From contig JASAND010028276.1 in assembly GCA_030248195.1 (NCBI GenBank), forward strand, positions 42,548 to 106,547: a stretch of DNA of 64,000 nucleotides, in the 5' to 3' direction. The position numbers and the translations under genes were made by a program. Each line of letters begins with the position of its first letter. The stretch's first letter is position 1. The DNA is from Trissonchulus latispiculum. Taxonomy: Eukaryota; Nematoda; Enoplea; Enoplida; Ironidae. Under the pieces are notes generated by a model. That model searched no databases and was not told where the DNA came from. It saw only the letters and a program-made list of their open reading frames with translations. Shown here piece by piece: positions 8,880 through 21,500 of the stretch.

Positions 8880-9880
8880 GGCACTAGTGAACTCACGTAC
8901 CCAACAGGCGGACCGTCTGGATTAGGTTAGACCCACACTAGGCTAGCTTGATCCTTAGACCTAAGAGTAGATCCCAGCATCTTCTCGCTGTCTGCCTCTC
9001 TGTGTAACAACGAATTTTGACCCCTGGATTTCAGCCGCTTTCATTACACATTTCTTGTCTTTCGTGATCGCTAGAATCGAGAATGAAAAGTACTTTTCAG
9101 CTTTTGAGCTCAGTTCAGCTTTATGAGTTGAGTTCAGTTAGCTGCAGCGACTATATTGTGTCGACTAATTGTGCTACAATGACGCGCCCAAATATGTGCA
9201 ACCGTTTAGATTGCTGACGGTTGACAACTGCAAGAAAACTCCATATACAGTTTCCTAAATAGCTGTTTTCCTAATTTACATAAATTGGCTACCGTAAAAA
9301 AAGTGCCCTGTACTAGCCCTGTGCTGAAGATAGGGCGTCGAAGTGGTGAAATAGAGAAAACTTATGCTTGACATATATAAATGTCATGATATTATACATT
9401 CCTGCTACAGCGGGAATAAAAGTGTCACTGTAAATAAATGTATGATAAATGAAAGCAGCCGCTTATAGCCATCTCTGCGCTCATTTACTCGCGACTGGAG
9501 CTACCGAAACCGACATACGCTGTGGCACTGCCAGTAGTTCTGTTATTTTGTGCAATAGCATGGGAACCTCCAATCCAAATGAAGGATACGAGCATCCAAT
9601 GCGAACGGCATTACTCTGAATGAATACAAGCGTAGGCCTGTGTACAAATTTCTCATGATTTGCACACTAAAAATCGTGCAGTCATACGCTGCAGAGTGCA
9701 GATCAATTGTACGCAAGAAAACCGCAAGTTCGAGCCTCCAGAAATATGAGAACTGTTACAGTTTAAAACATTTTGACTTCATATTCGCTTTTTTCGTACC
9801 GCTGACACCTAAGTCGAGCAACACAGATTTATGTAGTGAAAGTCATGCGAGTTTCGCCCACGATCTCCAACCTCGTCTCC
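8880..9880. other. gene-free stretch
   Basis: No coding frame is supported. It includes a small hairpin repeat at 9391-9436. Confidence 0.4.
9391..9436 (+). repeat. short dispersed hairpin repeat, copy 1
   Basis: TTATACATTCCTGCT is followed by a short loop and AGCGGGAATAA. A close copy lies at 31475-31518 upstream of receptor copy A. The stem ATTCCTGCT/AGCAGGAAT is perfect in the second copy. Family unknown. Confidence 0.6.
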
Positions 9881-9884
9881 GTGG

Positions 9885-10005
9885 CTCAGTTGTCAGTGCA
9901 TTTGCTTACTGCGCAAAACGTCGTGGGCTCGAGTCCCACGGGAGTTCCAAATTTTTTGGACCTTCGGTGGTACATAACTTTCTTGTTCTTTCTTATTGAC
10001 AAAAT
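9885..10005 (+). repeat. tRNA-derived SINE, copy 1
   Basis: The polymerase III A box TGGCTCAGTTGTCAGTG is followed by a B box GGGCTCGAGTCCC inside a paired T-arm (GTGGG/CCCAC). The acceptor stem does not pair well, so this is not a working tRNA gene. The tail, with ACTTTCTT after CTTCGGTGGT, is shared with the copy at 10890. Confidence 0.75.
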
Positions 10006-10889
10006 TGGGATTTGTTAGCAACAAGAATTTGAAAATATACCTGTGTTAGAGTACTACTGAGCAGATATCCTAAGACAGCAATTGAGTCGACACCGTAAAT
10101 GCTAAAGGAAGGTTTGCCGGAATGCCAATGTATCTTCAAATAAGTTTGTGCAAGTGATGAGATGGTCAAATGAAATTTGACAAAATGATAGCTGACTCTG
10201 CACGCTAACAGTCCGCTGAAAACAAAGTGTCAACTTAGTACCATGCAATGTAGCAGGCGCAGTCACAAGGCTCTGTCGAATCTAAATTGGACCAAACCTT
10301 CCTTAAATTCTCTCCGCAGGGCACCTTGTCATAAAAAGTAGGAAAAAGTATTAATTTGACTTATAGAATGCGGTGTTCTGTAGCCTATCCGAAAAATGAG
10401 TTCCAGCCCAATTACACTGAACTAACTTCCTTATTTCGTTTTTATGTTTTTTGTTTTTCTACATTTTCGCCTGCGTTCTTCCCATGTCTCCGTTTCCTGA
10501 TATTTTACACTGACATTAGGTATTGTTTAAATTTAAAAAAATGAAAAATGTAAAAAATAAAGACGTCAGATGACTCTGAAGGAACTGTTTGCAAACGTTG
10601 TCAGAAACACCAAGGTTAAGAAATCTGGTTGCACTGAGCGTTTGTGGAAGATGAAGATGAAAATATCTGAAGCGCTTTTGAAAACTGATTGAGGTAGAAA
10701 TAGCCTGTCCATTCTAGCTGAGCACACTTGAGTGGTCAAAATTTTGAGTAATTAAATTTCTGATGACACTTTTTGACACTTTGAAACTCTACGACACACA
10801 TCAATCCATGCCTGATTTGCTTTGAATACGAGAATATTCACTAGTTTGGATTAGCTCGATAATGATATTTGAATTCCAATAAGCTTGTT
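10006..10889. other. gene-free stretch between two SINEs
   Basis: No coding frame, splice pattern or transposon end is supported here. Confidence 0.4.
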
Positions 10890-11015
10890 GCAAAGCCTCA
10901 GTGGCTCAGTCGTCAGGGAGCTATGATAGTAAACGACAAGTCCTGGGAATAAATCCCACCATTGGTGGTAATTTTTTGCAACTTCGGTGATGCATTACTT
11001 TCTTCATTCATAATC
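10890..11015 (+). repeat. tRNA-derived SINE, decayed copy 2
   Basis: It has the same order of parts as the copy at 9885: AGTGGCTCAGTCGTCAG (A box), a damaged B box region, then AACTTCGGTGATGC and ACTTTCTT. The B box is too mutated to be recognised alone. Confidence 0.6.
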
Positions 11016-12120
11016 ACAATAGTAGCTGTTGGGCTCTTCACAGAAATCAGCATATAGGAAAGTCGCTATTCATTTAATGGTGGTCAGTTTCAATCAACAA
11101 TAACCTAATTGTAAGCCCATAATGAGGCTGCATTGGCTAACGGTCGGTTGCACCAAATCGGACTAGCTATTCTGAAAAGAGAAATTCCGGAATCACTATT
11201 TCTATTCTCATTTTATTCCAATCTTTCTTTGCATTAAATTCATATAGGATTAACGATTTGTTAACAGTTGTGTTATTACTATGTTATAGTTATTGATTAG
11301 CTATGCCATATATTCCGCAGCTGTTACGAAACATTGTCAAAATTTTGTAAACAAACAAATGTTAAAAAACAGAGTTAAATGCTTGCATTTCAGTTTTCAT
11401 CTTCTTAGAAAGAAATTTTTGGCGGTTTTTTGTTCACTGCATTTATTTTTCCCAGTTTATCAGTCATGATCTTTATAGTTCCCTGTCAGTGTGGTTGTTG
11501 TCACCAGCAAAGAACAAGGAAACTTTGTGATCTCTAACCTTTTACGGTACTTTACGTCCGGTTCACACTAGAGCGCAAGCACAAGCACAAGCACAGTTTC
11601 AACCCGCATCCGCTTTGCACATCTCATGACACCCATTAGTGATACGCACTGTGTCCGTAGAAATATGTGACGTCGTTGTTTTTAAAGCACAGTGTCAAAA
11701 GTGCAGCAAAATTCTGCATCGCCTGACGGCCCTCCGGCAAAAGACTATCAACATTTTTCTTAATTAGTGAGTCAGTCATTGTCAGGGTAACGGTTTTCGG
11801 CTCCAACCGGTTTTCAGAGGATGCCGAAATGAAAGATAGAAAGGAAGTTAGGAGGTGGTCCATTAACCAAAACGGAGGCTTCTGGCTAACTCAGAGTACT
11901 CAATAAACAAACTGAGTTAAGGGTAAGAAGCTCCCAGTCTCGGGGTTGCTGCACTTAGGACTAGATCTTGTGTCTATTCACTAATCCAGTTGAAAATAGA
12001 ATAGTAGAGTCTAAATAAAAGGGGAATGGTTTCACCATGTTTTTAGACAGGCAAATTTCGGTTTTATTGAGCATTTATTAGTTAATTAACAATAGTGGCA
12101 AATCATTTTCACAGTATCTC
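11016..12120. other. gene-free stretch
   Basis: No coding frame is supported. A small 6-bp tandem (ACAAGC repeated) occurs near 11580. Confidence 0.4.
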
Positions 12121-12126
12121 CAAGGG

Positions 12127-12284
12127 TCTTTTCAAGAAAGGGTAGAGCAGAACAGAGCAGAGTTGTCTTGAACATTGTCTCTTCTAAGTCTCATAACACC
12201 ACTAAAGCTGACATTTTCTGTTTTAACTATTTCATAAAAAGAATCTAGTTAATTTTTACTCTACTCTACCCTTTCTTGAAAAGG
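12127..12284. mobile_element. small inverted-repeat element (MITE), copy 1
   Basis: The left end TCTTTTCAAGAAAGGGTAGA pairs with the right end CTCTACCCTTTCTTGAAAAG. A relative lies at 29041-29159 with ends CCTTTTCATGAAAGAG and CTCTACCCTTTCTTG. No target duplication is clear. Confidence 0.7.
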
Positions 12285-13160
12285 CTTAAGTTAGAATAAG
12301 TAAACGGTATTGTGTTTTGTCTTCACCTAAAATTGTGACAATGAATCTTTGTGATTGAAACTACAACCGCTGTTCTTACACAAATTTCAATACTCAGTGT
12401 TGTTTGGCATGTTAAATAATATTTGCAGAATCTGATTTTAGCTTTCGTTGGAATGCACAGATCGTCAAAATGTTCTTAAACTTAGGTTCTTAGTTAAATG
12501 CTTAAATGTTTCTTGACATTGTTGGAAAATCTTGTCCCTTTTGTATTTTGATCTATTTGCTATGTTTGCTAAATCAGTATTTTTGTGCTAAGCTAATGTA
12601 GAGTTTAGTCAAACTAGGTGCACGTCTGTTTAAGCTGCTGGTTTCCTTTCGGGCATGTTTCTCTCTCACGGCTTTAATCAGTTACCAATCTAGCTAAAAC
12701 TTATGGAACAACTCATTTTCATGCTCCTGCTTCGCGAGCAAACGTTCGACGTAAAAATTGAATGGTAAAAGTTAAAATAGTTGAACCGTGAACTTCTCCC
12801 TTTGGTTTGTTTTTCCAGATCTTTCAAATCTTTCATTTTGTCACAAATTATTCGGTTCCCCTCAACCCCCTTTCCCTGAAGCAGCATTTAGCTATGCGAA
12901 CGGTCAATGTTTTCTGAAAACAACAGATGAATGTTCTTTTCCAGCAAATTAATTATTCATCTTAATTATGTCAGATCCAAGAGTAATGCTTAATTGACCT
13001 AGTTTCCTCGGCAACCTCAGGCTGGCCAGAAAAACAGCATAATTAGTGCTGGCGGGAACTAACTGGATTTCGTTTTACTAATTGTTGAAACCATAAGCTA
13101 GCGAATGGCCGAACTTACAGCTTTCCGATTCCTGCTATGGGTTCCGGTGACCACAAACGG
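12285..13160. other. gene-free stretch
   Basis: No coding frame or mobile element is supported. Confidence 0.4.
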
Positions 13161-13164
13161 TTAG

Positions 13165-13300
13165 TTTACAGTCAGGCAATTAGCTCATTTGGCAGGGCGT
13201 TTGCGTAGTGTGGAAAAATTGTGAAATCGGGTTCCTTCGTGGGTCTGCAATCCGCATGTCTTCTAAACTTCCACGGTACAGGACTTTCTCCTGCTTTCTC
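13165..13300 (+). repeat. probable decayed tRNA-derived SINE
   Basis: TTAGCTCATTTGGCAGGGCG resembles a tRNA A box and D arm, and GGGTTCCTTCGTGGG is a damaged B box. The tail (CCACGGTACAGGACTTTCTCC) resembles the tail of the SINEs at 9885 and 10890. Confidence 0.45.
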
Positions 13301-14084
13301 ATTTCTTGTTTTTCATATTTCTGTTTTTCGTTTGTTTTTCGAAATGTTTTTTTCATATTTACATGTTTGATCTAGCAGCAGTAGCTGGTTGTCTGAAGTC
13401 AGTTTTATGACTACTAAACAGACTCTTCTCACTCTGGATTTATCATCAGGGAAATTACTATTACCACGTTGTTTTGAGATTTTCACTGCAAAGTTTCGCA
13501 TATTTACTGCTGGTATTGTTGTATCGTCGTTTATCAATATCGTTTCTCATGGGGCCGTAGAAAACGTTATCAACCTCTAAGCAGGGTTTATGTACTAGTT
13601 TGGCCTAACTTTGCTATCCTTATTACACTAAATTAGCAGGGGCTGCCACTTACCTGACACTTGGGCGTTGTCAACTTTGGCACTGAGGATTTTGCAAGCT
13701 AAGGGCTCCGGGTACTTTACTACATACTTTACATTTTCTCTAATAGGGCTAAAAGTTTGCGGGGACACAACTCAACTTCTGTGCTAATCCATTATGTCTT
13801 GTCTGAACTCATGTTCAGTCAACCAACGTGTATGACGACATAACACTAACTTAAATCAATTATCGTTTACCTAAGGCCCGCAATAAACCGGTTCTTAATT
13901 TTGTTTACATCCTAGAAATGAAATTACTGCATTTCTGAGTGAAAGATCCCAGATTCCTTGCCTCTGAGACAACATTAACAAAAAGAAGGAGCTGTGGCTG
14001 TACTCGAACCTAAGATCTGTCGCTTGGCATTCTAGAAAGCTAGCAAAAAACTACCTTGAGATTTTAATTTCTTTTTTCCAGTGT
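13301..14084. other. gene-free stretch
   Basis: Only a 63-codon and a 74-codon frame on opposite strands occur (13389-13580 and 13313-13537), without domain. A reverse-strand B-box-like segment (GGTTCGAGTACAGCC) lies near 14000 without a matching A box. Confidence 0.35.
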
Positions 14085-14092
14085 GCCGTAGA

Positions 14093-15507
14093 CAGGGTTT
14101 TTTTGGTTTTCGGATTTGCGTCAACCTTGCGTCCAGCTAATTTTAAGTTGCGTCCCGTTAAGAAATTTTGCGTCCAGGTAAAATTATTGTTTCAGCGTGT
14201 TTTATATGCAAAAATTGTATTCTTTATAAAAATGTCGATTAGTGAAACATAATTTAATCGTATGAAAAAGTACTTTGAATGGTGATGCTACTGAACAGTA
14301 ATGCACGATTACAAAATATGTGAAATACGCCCTATATACACGACGGGGGGTTTGGGGGGCGGAGCCCCCCAGAAGTTGAGAAAATTTTTTGCGATTACGG
14401 AAAAATCCGTAATGCAAATGTTCAAAAAGATTTAATTGGCATCTGTTGTATCTAACACATATATATCATGACCAATTTTCGATATTATTGACACACATTA
14501 TTCAGATGTTTTGATGTTATAGTTAAACTAATTAAGAATTAGTTAAATAGTTATGAAATTAATATTATTCAGAACAAAGGCAGTAATCTTGTTTTGAAAA
14601 CTCTGAGAACTAATGAATCTCAAAAACATTATGGCAAACAAGCAGCGGAGGGTCTGGGGGGCTCCGCCCCCCAGAAGTTGGAGAAAATTTTTGAAATTAC
14701 GGATAAATCCGTAATGAAAATAATTAAAAATATGAATTTGTCATCAGTTACATTTAACTAACATACCTAAGGCATTTTTGTGTAAATTATAGAATTTTGA
14801 GTTGTTTTCATTTTGAGAAGTCAGTATCAATAAACAAAGAGCGTGTATGCGATGCGCAGTGCAGTATTAATCAAAGGAAAAACAGTGAAATATTAACGTT
14901 GGTTACGAATACGATTGATTAACCCTTTAATGCCTGAATTTCTTCAGGACAAACGTTTTTCTAATGACTGCGCGAGTTGAATGCTTTAAATGAACCAAAA
15001 AAATTGGATACTCTACAAATTTGGTTGACTTTTGGTAATTAAGGGATTAACCCCCGGAAGCTGAAAATGTTTTGAAAATCCAGTCAAAAACAAAATTTAG
15101 ACTTCAAAAACTGTGCTAATGCAATTGTATGACCTCATTACATTATATGATCCCAAAAATTTGGATATTCGGCTACGGCTACAAATTTTATTAATTATGG
15201 GCTTTGACCTACATATGTATCGATACAGGTAGATAACTCAACAAGTACTGCACATTACAAAGCGTTGGCATTCGATGGCATAGTGGAAAACACCAGGGGG
15301 TCTGGGGGGCGGAGCCCCCCAGAAACCGAGAAAATTTTTGGAAAATATGGAAAAATTGTTACTGGAAACATTTAAAGTTTTCACTCTTACAAATGTGAAT
15401 TTCCTCCCGAAATAATGTTGCGTCTAGCTTGCGTCCCGTTAAAATTTCGTTGCGTCAAGATAAGAAACTTTGCGTCCAGACGCACTTATGGACGCAAAAA
15501 AACCCTG
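14093..15507. mobile_element. hAT-like nonautonomous element with 8-bp TSD
   Basis: The ends CAGGGTTTTTTTG and CAAAAAAACCCTG are inverted repeats, flanked by the exact 8-bp duplication GCCGTAGA (14085-14092 and 15508-15515). Eight-bp duplications and CAGGG ends are typical of hAT elements. GCGTCC-type motifs repeat inside both ends. Three GC-rich hairpins occur inside (14354-14370, 14653-14673, 15301-15323), each a G-run and C-run around GGA or TCC. There is no transposase frame in its 1415 bp. Confidence 0.85.
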
Positions 15508-15515
15508 GCCGTAGA

Positions 15516-16485
15516 CTAGCTAGATTAACAGACCCTTAGTTTGATTTGGTCAGCTGTTGTGAAGCCTGAAGCTGCATGTTTCACCACAGCTAGTATGTGG
15601 AACAGCTCTAACTGTAAATCATTTTGGTAAATCAGATCTTTGGTTCAGTCTAAGTTTGCTAGACTACAGCAAAATTATTTAACAAACTTATTCAACAGAA
15701 CTAATGAAAATCAACTAAAAGTAAGTAGTTTTCTGCAACATTTGTAGATTTGGATTCACAATATTCGCTGGTTTCCGGGTGATTTCGGGATACCTACTTT
15801 TGTTATCACTCAAAAACCTCTATTTTCCAGTTTACCTTACAAATTCATGATTATCTAATTTTTTTACACTAATTAGCTTTAGCTGTTGTAGGTACGTACA
15901 TAAGCCTATTTCAAGGGTGCCAGAAAAGCTGTCTAACTTGTGTTCACTCTTTACCATAATGTCAACTCAAAGACAAGAAGTCATCCATTTTCTGAAATCG
16001 CAACAAGGACCAATCGGTCCAATTACAGTTAGAAAAATTGAGGTCAGTTAGAGAAAGAAAAGCAAGCTCATTAGTTGTCTGCATGTCTTTTCCATCTAGT
16101 TAAACACGAACATATATTGAGGTGGTGACTCGTTCTAGAAGCGTTTGCTTTGCTCAAAGCTAAAATTAAGTTGAAATTTGATGAGACTTGCCAAAATTAT
16201 TATTCTACGTCGTACACGAAGGATACTCACCCCTATGTTTCTCGATTTGTCCGAAAAATTGGGGCAGCTGTGCAATGTGTGCTACACGAAATGAGCAAAA
16301 CTTGGAAATCCAGCAGATAGTGTTGGTACATTTTTTCGACGGTCGACGGTACCATTTTTCAACACAGTCAATCCCAAATATTTTTGGTTCAATTGAAGTG
16401 GCAATAATCTGCAAAAGTTAGTCCTTTTCTGCCCATTTATATCAATGTTTGCTATGATCCCGGAAACGGCCCTGGAGACGAAATA
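15516..16485. other. gene-free stretch
   Basis: No coding frame is supported. Small frames at 16188-16551 overlap on both strands and show no domain. Confidence 0.4.
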
Positions 16486-17574
16486 TAGAGGTCGGGGGAA
16501 AAAACCAAGGTAGTCACTTTTTGGACCCTGCAGAACTACCCAGTGGAGCAATCCGGCTATAAATTATTTTCTTATCAAGCCCTGTCTAGACTGTCATTTT
16601 GGTATATAAATCGCCTCTCTAGGTCCTGTCGTTAATTAGTAATTAGCGGTTAATTAGCCGGGGTAAAAAACCAATGGCGGGAAAAAAACCAACCGATGGG
16701 AAAAAAACCAACCCCAGTATTCGGTCAGGGTAACTCATATTTGCGATTTTATGCATGCGACAGGTAAAATCGGCGTCGCTGACTTCATATCTGCAGTTAT
16801 TTGTGCGATATTCCTTATAATAAGTGAGAAAATCAAACATCAAAATTTGCAGCATCAACTGGCTATGTCATCAAATTTGCCAGTTTCTATGTTAAAATGC
16901 AAAAATTTGTAAATCTTTCGAAATTCAATGAAATAAATTAAAATAAACGTTGTTTCAGTGTTTTTTTCGCGTATTTCTTTGTCCCAGAGTACTTTTTGGC
17001 CGCTTTAGCTGAGCCAAACAGCCGATCCGCCGAAATGAGGTTTTTACCGGCTAGCACAAAATTGCCAAGTCCAAATGCAATTTTGAGCTGTTCACGTGAA
17101 AGAACGCATTAAACTTGCTATGTGGATGACTTTTGAGCAACTAAGAACCATTTTTGGGAGTTTGGCAGCAAAAGCAAAAATTGGTTTTTTTTCCACCCCT
17201 TGGTTTTTTCCCATTTTGTAAAAATTCTGCTGGCAGCTTGCCAAGCGTCGCAGGAAGGCGAGACCGACATTTTTGGAAAGAGCACATGTTGTTCTCATTG
17301 AAACTATTAAAAGTTATTATCTAACTGCTATGGAAAATTTTTTACAGGCCTTCAAAAATAGGCAAATTTTGAATTTTTGTTGGGTCAAAAATGCCAAAAT
17401 TTTCAAAATGTCACAAAATGCTCAAAAGTGGTCCGATTTAGCTCAAATTTGGCATGGTAGGTGGGATGGGCCCTACCAACTTGCATGCAAAATTTGAGCC
17501 CGCTAGCTCATTCCCATCGCCCAAACTGGGTTTTTTTCCCCACCACTTGCGGGTTGTTTTTTCCCCGACCTCTA
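16486..17574. mobile_element. inverted-repeat element with TA target duplication
   Basis: TAGAGGTCGGGGG at the left pairs with CCCCGACCTCTA at the right, flanked by TA on both sides (16484-16485 and 17575-17576). TA duplication suggests a Tc1/mariner-superfamily derivative. The motif GGGAAAAAAACCAACC is repeated near the left end and in inverted form near the right. No transposase is visible. Confidence 0.75.
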
Positions 17575-17665
17575 TAAAAATAAAATAAAATAATAAAAAA
17601 TAAAACGAAATAAAAATAAATAAATAAAATAAAAACGAAATAAAATAAAACCGAAATAAAACCGA
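17575..17665. repeat. A-rich low-complexity tract (AAATA-type)
   Basis: About 90 bp of nearly pure AAATA, AAAATA and AAACGA units directly adjoin the right end of the TA element. Confidence 0.8.
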
Positions 17666-19022
17666 GCCGGCCCGGTCTTGACTACTGACCTGACCAGGCC
17701 CGAAACAGGCCCGAGTGACAACACTACCGTTTGGCAAGAAGCAGCAATTTCCAACAAACGTGCCACTCTTTCTCTAGGTTGTCTTTTCCTAGTGGGGAAT
17801 ATTCCTTGAGCTTCTTATATTTTCGTGAAAATTTACAGTAAACGGTGAAGTAAATTCTAACATAGCTAACCTTAACCAACTAGCTTTTCACTAGTCACTA
17901 GTTGGGAATTCGAAGTTCAGTTGGAGTTGGTTAGGTTTTGTAGTTGGTCGGGTGTGGGTTTTGCATATCTCTGTGGCAGCTGAGACGTATTCGATTTTGT
18001 TAATCTTGTACGAATATTCGGTGCTATTTCTTGTATGCATTTTGGTGCATTCTTGTATGCATAATTTGGTAATTTCTTCTGGTAGAATGTGTGAACCTGC
18101 CTTGCAATGTTTAGACTAAAGTATCCGTGTTCAAATTTCGATTTTGATTAGGATTCATTTGATACGCACGAGAGGTGATCCCTGTAGGCATACACTACCG
18201 AGCTAGAACCTGCATAATTAGTCAAGTCAACGTTTATTTAGAGATACGTAGGCAACTTATTTTTTTACACTAGGACAACTAAGAACCTTTGCTACAAGGG
18301 CTGCTGAAGGTGGAACATTACAGTTTACGTAAATCTTTTTTCCCTGTAAACCAAACCGTCATCACAGAGTTTTTGTCTTCCTTGTTGTCTAATTCTACTA
18401 ATTTCTCCGATTCAGTACAGCATCATGGCGGCACCGGCCAGTCTAACTAGATTCGTTTACTGTCTCAGTCCTGAAAGCCTCAGTTTCATGGGAGCTCTAA
18501 TTCTGTTAACCTACGCAAATGGAAATGTCCTTCAGAAACAGATTTCTTCTCACTTTCTGAGTCAAAAACATGTCAGTCTCAGTTCCTTAGCACCTGCCAG
18601 GCTCAGATTTAGCGCTTTGGCTTAATCGGTGTAGCATAATCCTTTTTTGCAGGATCTCACAAATGAGTTGTTTAGGAATTAAGGAGAGCACGTTTGCGTA
18701 GAATTATGGGGAAATGTCTGCTTTCGGTGAAGGCTTAAGAATTTTTGCAATTTTCTGGTAGTTTCTGTATGTTTCTGCAAAGACTGGTGTTAGGCATCAG
18801 ACAGAAATAGTTGAGTTAAAAACAAATGTTCGACAAACAAAACATCCAGAGTTGACATTTTGAATGCAAATCTAGAAGGAGGATGTAGTAATGAGCACTG
18901 CATTGCAATTAGGTAATTATACGAACTGAAAAATTAGCAAGCACTGTTCTTTCAAGCACTAATAGACAGAGTTCTTTGTGTGAGTCTGCATGTATGTCGT
19001 AGCAAAACTGCACATGTTGGAA
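17666..19022. other. gene-free stretch with one weak exon-like frame
   Basis: A 66-codon frame at 18425-18625 (MAAPASLTRF...) lies after a pyrimidine-rich stretch ending in TTCAG (18413) and could be an exon, but it has no domain and I do not call it as a gene. Nothing else is supported. Confidence 0.35.
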
Positions 19023-20470
19023 AATGTGCACAAGTAGTATAAAAACCCGGGTTCCAGACCACTTAGCTAATAATGCTGGCTTCTTGTAGCTACAATAAAT
19101 TTCTATAACTTTTGCCTTAAAGTGAATTAGCTTTGATGTGGTTTACGACAACTATGACCCTGAAATTCTAACTAGCCTTAAATCCTAAGTAGTATATATA
19201 GGAGAGGATAAATGGGAGCTTAGCAACACAACATAATGTTATTTGTGCAATAAGTATATGCATACGTTATTTCATGAATACAACTAAACCCGGTAAACTC
19301 ACTAAACAAAGTAGTACTGGCTTCTACCAACTAGGAGCTTTACTCATTTCCCTTGACTAGCCCTTAAGTGTTTGTAATAGCCTAAATGACCTTGAAATGC
19401 TAATTAGCCTTAAAATCTTAGTAGTATATGAGAGCACAATTGGGACCTGTTTTTAGGCTATTTTGGGAGGCTCCTTTGGCTTGCATGGTTGCCACGGCAA
19501 CGGGATCTATGCTAGTCATGTGAATTGCATAGGAACTGATAGCCTCTTGTTACAGCGCTAACTTTTGCATGGAGACCGCCAACTATAAGCAGCAACAAAC
19601 TTCCACAAGGAAAAGGCCAAACGTTTTTCAAACTTTTTCCAAACTATCCCCATCTCACGCTCAATACTGTGAGGCAACCAAACTTCATCGATACTATTCC
19701 AAACAGTCCTGTGGTTGCCAACTGTCATTAAACTAACGTTTGCATGTCATGTCTGCTAAGATTATCTCTCCCAATAAACATTTTTCTACAGATTTCACAG
19801 ACAAAACTTTCCATCTTGTTCTTATGTATCTTCCAGATTTTATACGAAAATTACTTCAGAGCTCTTTTGAAACCGACCGCTCGCGACGACAGTCAAGTCA
19901 GACTGACGCCATATCAGATATTTCACCCTTTAAATAGTTTTTTAAACCCTATCTCCAGTACTTCTAGCACACGACCAGTACACCCACTCATACTGCCAGT
20001 CATACGCCCGGTCATGCTACCAGTTTTTTCGTACATCCCGTACGCCCACACAAACACCCAGACATAGTAATTCCCTGCCATACTACGAGTCATATCACAT
20101 AGTCATACTGTCAATTTCCTGATCACCCTTTACAGCTATACCTTTTGCGTGATCGAGTCACTCCTGCAATACTCCGTGCATACATCGAGCTCCTGTATAT
20201 AGCCTTTTAATCGTCCATCCACAATCAGATCTTGTTTCTTTCCGAACGTTATTAATCCTACGTTTCGTATTTCAGCCAGTCCAAACTAGCTCCGAGTTAA
20301 CACCGAGTACACCGAACTTACTCCGACCCAGCTCCGAACCTGCTCCGTTCTTGCTCCATTTATGTATTTTAACCTTATTTATTCTTAATCGAGCCCTTCC
20401 TCGTCTACGCCTTGTGTCTTTTCTGGTAGTGCCACCGCCGCCAGGTCACTGTTTTTCAATTGCTCTCTTT
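19023..20470 (+). repeat. left arm of the long inverted repeat
   Basis: Matches 22848-24296 in reverse complement with scattered differences and small indels. Inside, 19157-19198 and 19388-19430 are related (TGAAATTCTAACTAGCC and TGAAATGCTAATTAGCC), giving a decayed tandem period of 231 bp. CCGAG-type motifs recur at 20288-20360. Confidence 0.85.
19728..19814 (-). pseudogene. broken single zinc finger in left arm
   Basis: Reading outward on the minus strand gives a 28-residue frame with CEICRKMF, the linker and RHDMQ: a C2H2 finger with CX2C and the first histidine at the right spacing, but without the second histidine. It is the mirror copy of the frame at 23497; the upstream ATG of that copy is ATA here. 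Confidence 0.6.
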
Positions 20471-20896
20471 AGAGAAGAAAGAAAAGAACAGAAAAGAAAA
20501 TATCCCACATACTAGTATTCTTTTTGAAAGTTCCAGTAGACGGTATACAAGGCGAGGGAGGAACGGCAGGAGGTACATTCCAGGCCAGTTCATCACCCGT
20601 ATTAACCAAGGCCATAACGATAAACCATACCCAACGATATTTCGCCAATAGCATAGTGACCTCCGTAAATAAATCAACCAACGAAAACCTGAATAAATAA
20701 ATTAAAATATAAAATAAAAGTGAAACCATAACAAGTCAAAGGTGAAGACCCATCCCTACCCGTGTATAAAACAGAAAAACATAAGGCCATGCAAACTTAT
20801 AAGTGAACCATATTATGACATGGACATTCACACGCTATTAGGTGGCACATTTGCTGACCGCTCTGCCAGACTGATACTGATACTCGGCGGGCTTCA

Positions 20897-21500
20897 TCAG
20901 TGGCGTACCGATGTAACAGTTGCAGCTTTTAAAGTTTTGGAAACATTCTCGAATATTATGAACGTCGTTTCTGCCCTGCAGTCCCACTCATTAGTGCGTT
21001 TTTTAGTAGTTGTGCCAAACATACACTTTACTACAAATATCCGACACGGAGAACTTATATTTAACATCAAATTTTTGTTTTTAATAGTTCTCATAATAGC
21101 ATGTTTCACAAGATCTTCATCATACAGTTTACTTATTGCTAAAGTTACCAGTTTTCTTGTTTTCGCGACAAAATTTTCCAAAACGTTACATATTCTGCCG
21201 TATCTATTAATTTCACCATTAATTACGTTATACAGACAACATCTGCTAATGTTACTCCTAGCATCTGGTAACATTAGAGTGTCAAATGCAAAATTGTCTC
21301 TTTTATCATATACAGCTGTAACAAATTTATTGTTAGTTATAATATATTGATATCCAATACGTCGGCATTGCTAGGATCTATATTAACTTTGTTTAGAGTA
21401 AGCGAGTCGGGGTACATGTTAACATAGTTTGAGTCCAATGTTTGGTCATCATTTACCGATGTTATGTCATCAATATATCTATAAATATATTTTAGCTTTA
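20897..21500 (-). pseudogene. C-terminal part of a reverse transcriptase, frameshifted
   Basis: The minus strand encodes YRYIDDITSVND (YIDD at about 21466-21480), the catalytic box of a reverse transcriptase. After a frameshift near 21342 follows VYDKRDNFAF and a helical segment to a stop at 20897. The order of RYIDD, about 35 residues, VLDI, then YDKRD fits the palm-to-thumb region of a reverse transcriptase type widespread in invertebrate genomes, from what I know of the family. No N-terminal half, RNase H or endonuclease is visible, so it is dead. The break coincides with the end of a 571-bp tandem duplication, which explains the loss of frame. The plus-strand frame over the same bases is a shadow. 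Confidence 0.65.

Noticed and set aside
18425..18625. 66-codon frame after a TTCAG acceptor-like site
   Set aside because: Possible exon, but no domain, no donor-linked partner and no repeat support.
19740..20067. 107-codon frame and its near-identical counterpart 23259-23582 on the other strand
   Set aside because: They are mirror shadows of the inverted arms; the opposite strand encodes the zinc-finger fragment instead.
20742..21350. 202-codon plus-strand frame in the centre of the inverted-repeat element
   Set aside because: It is the antisense shadow of the reverse transcriptase remnant, which has recognisable YIDD and YDKRD motifs on the minus strand.
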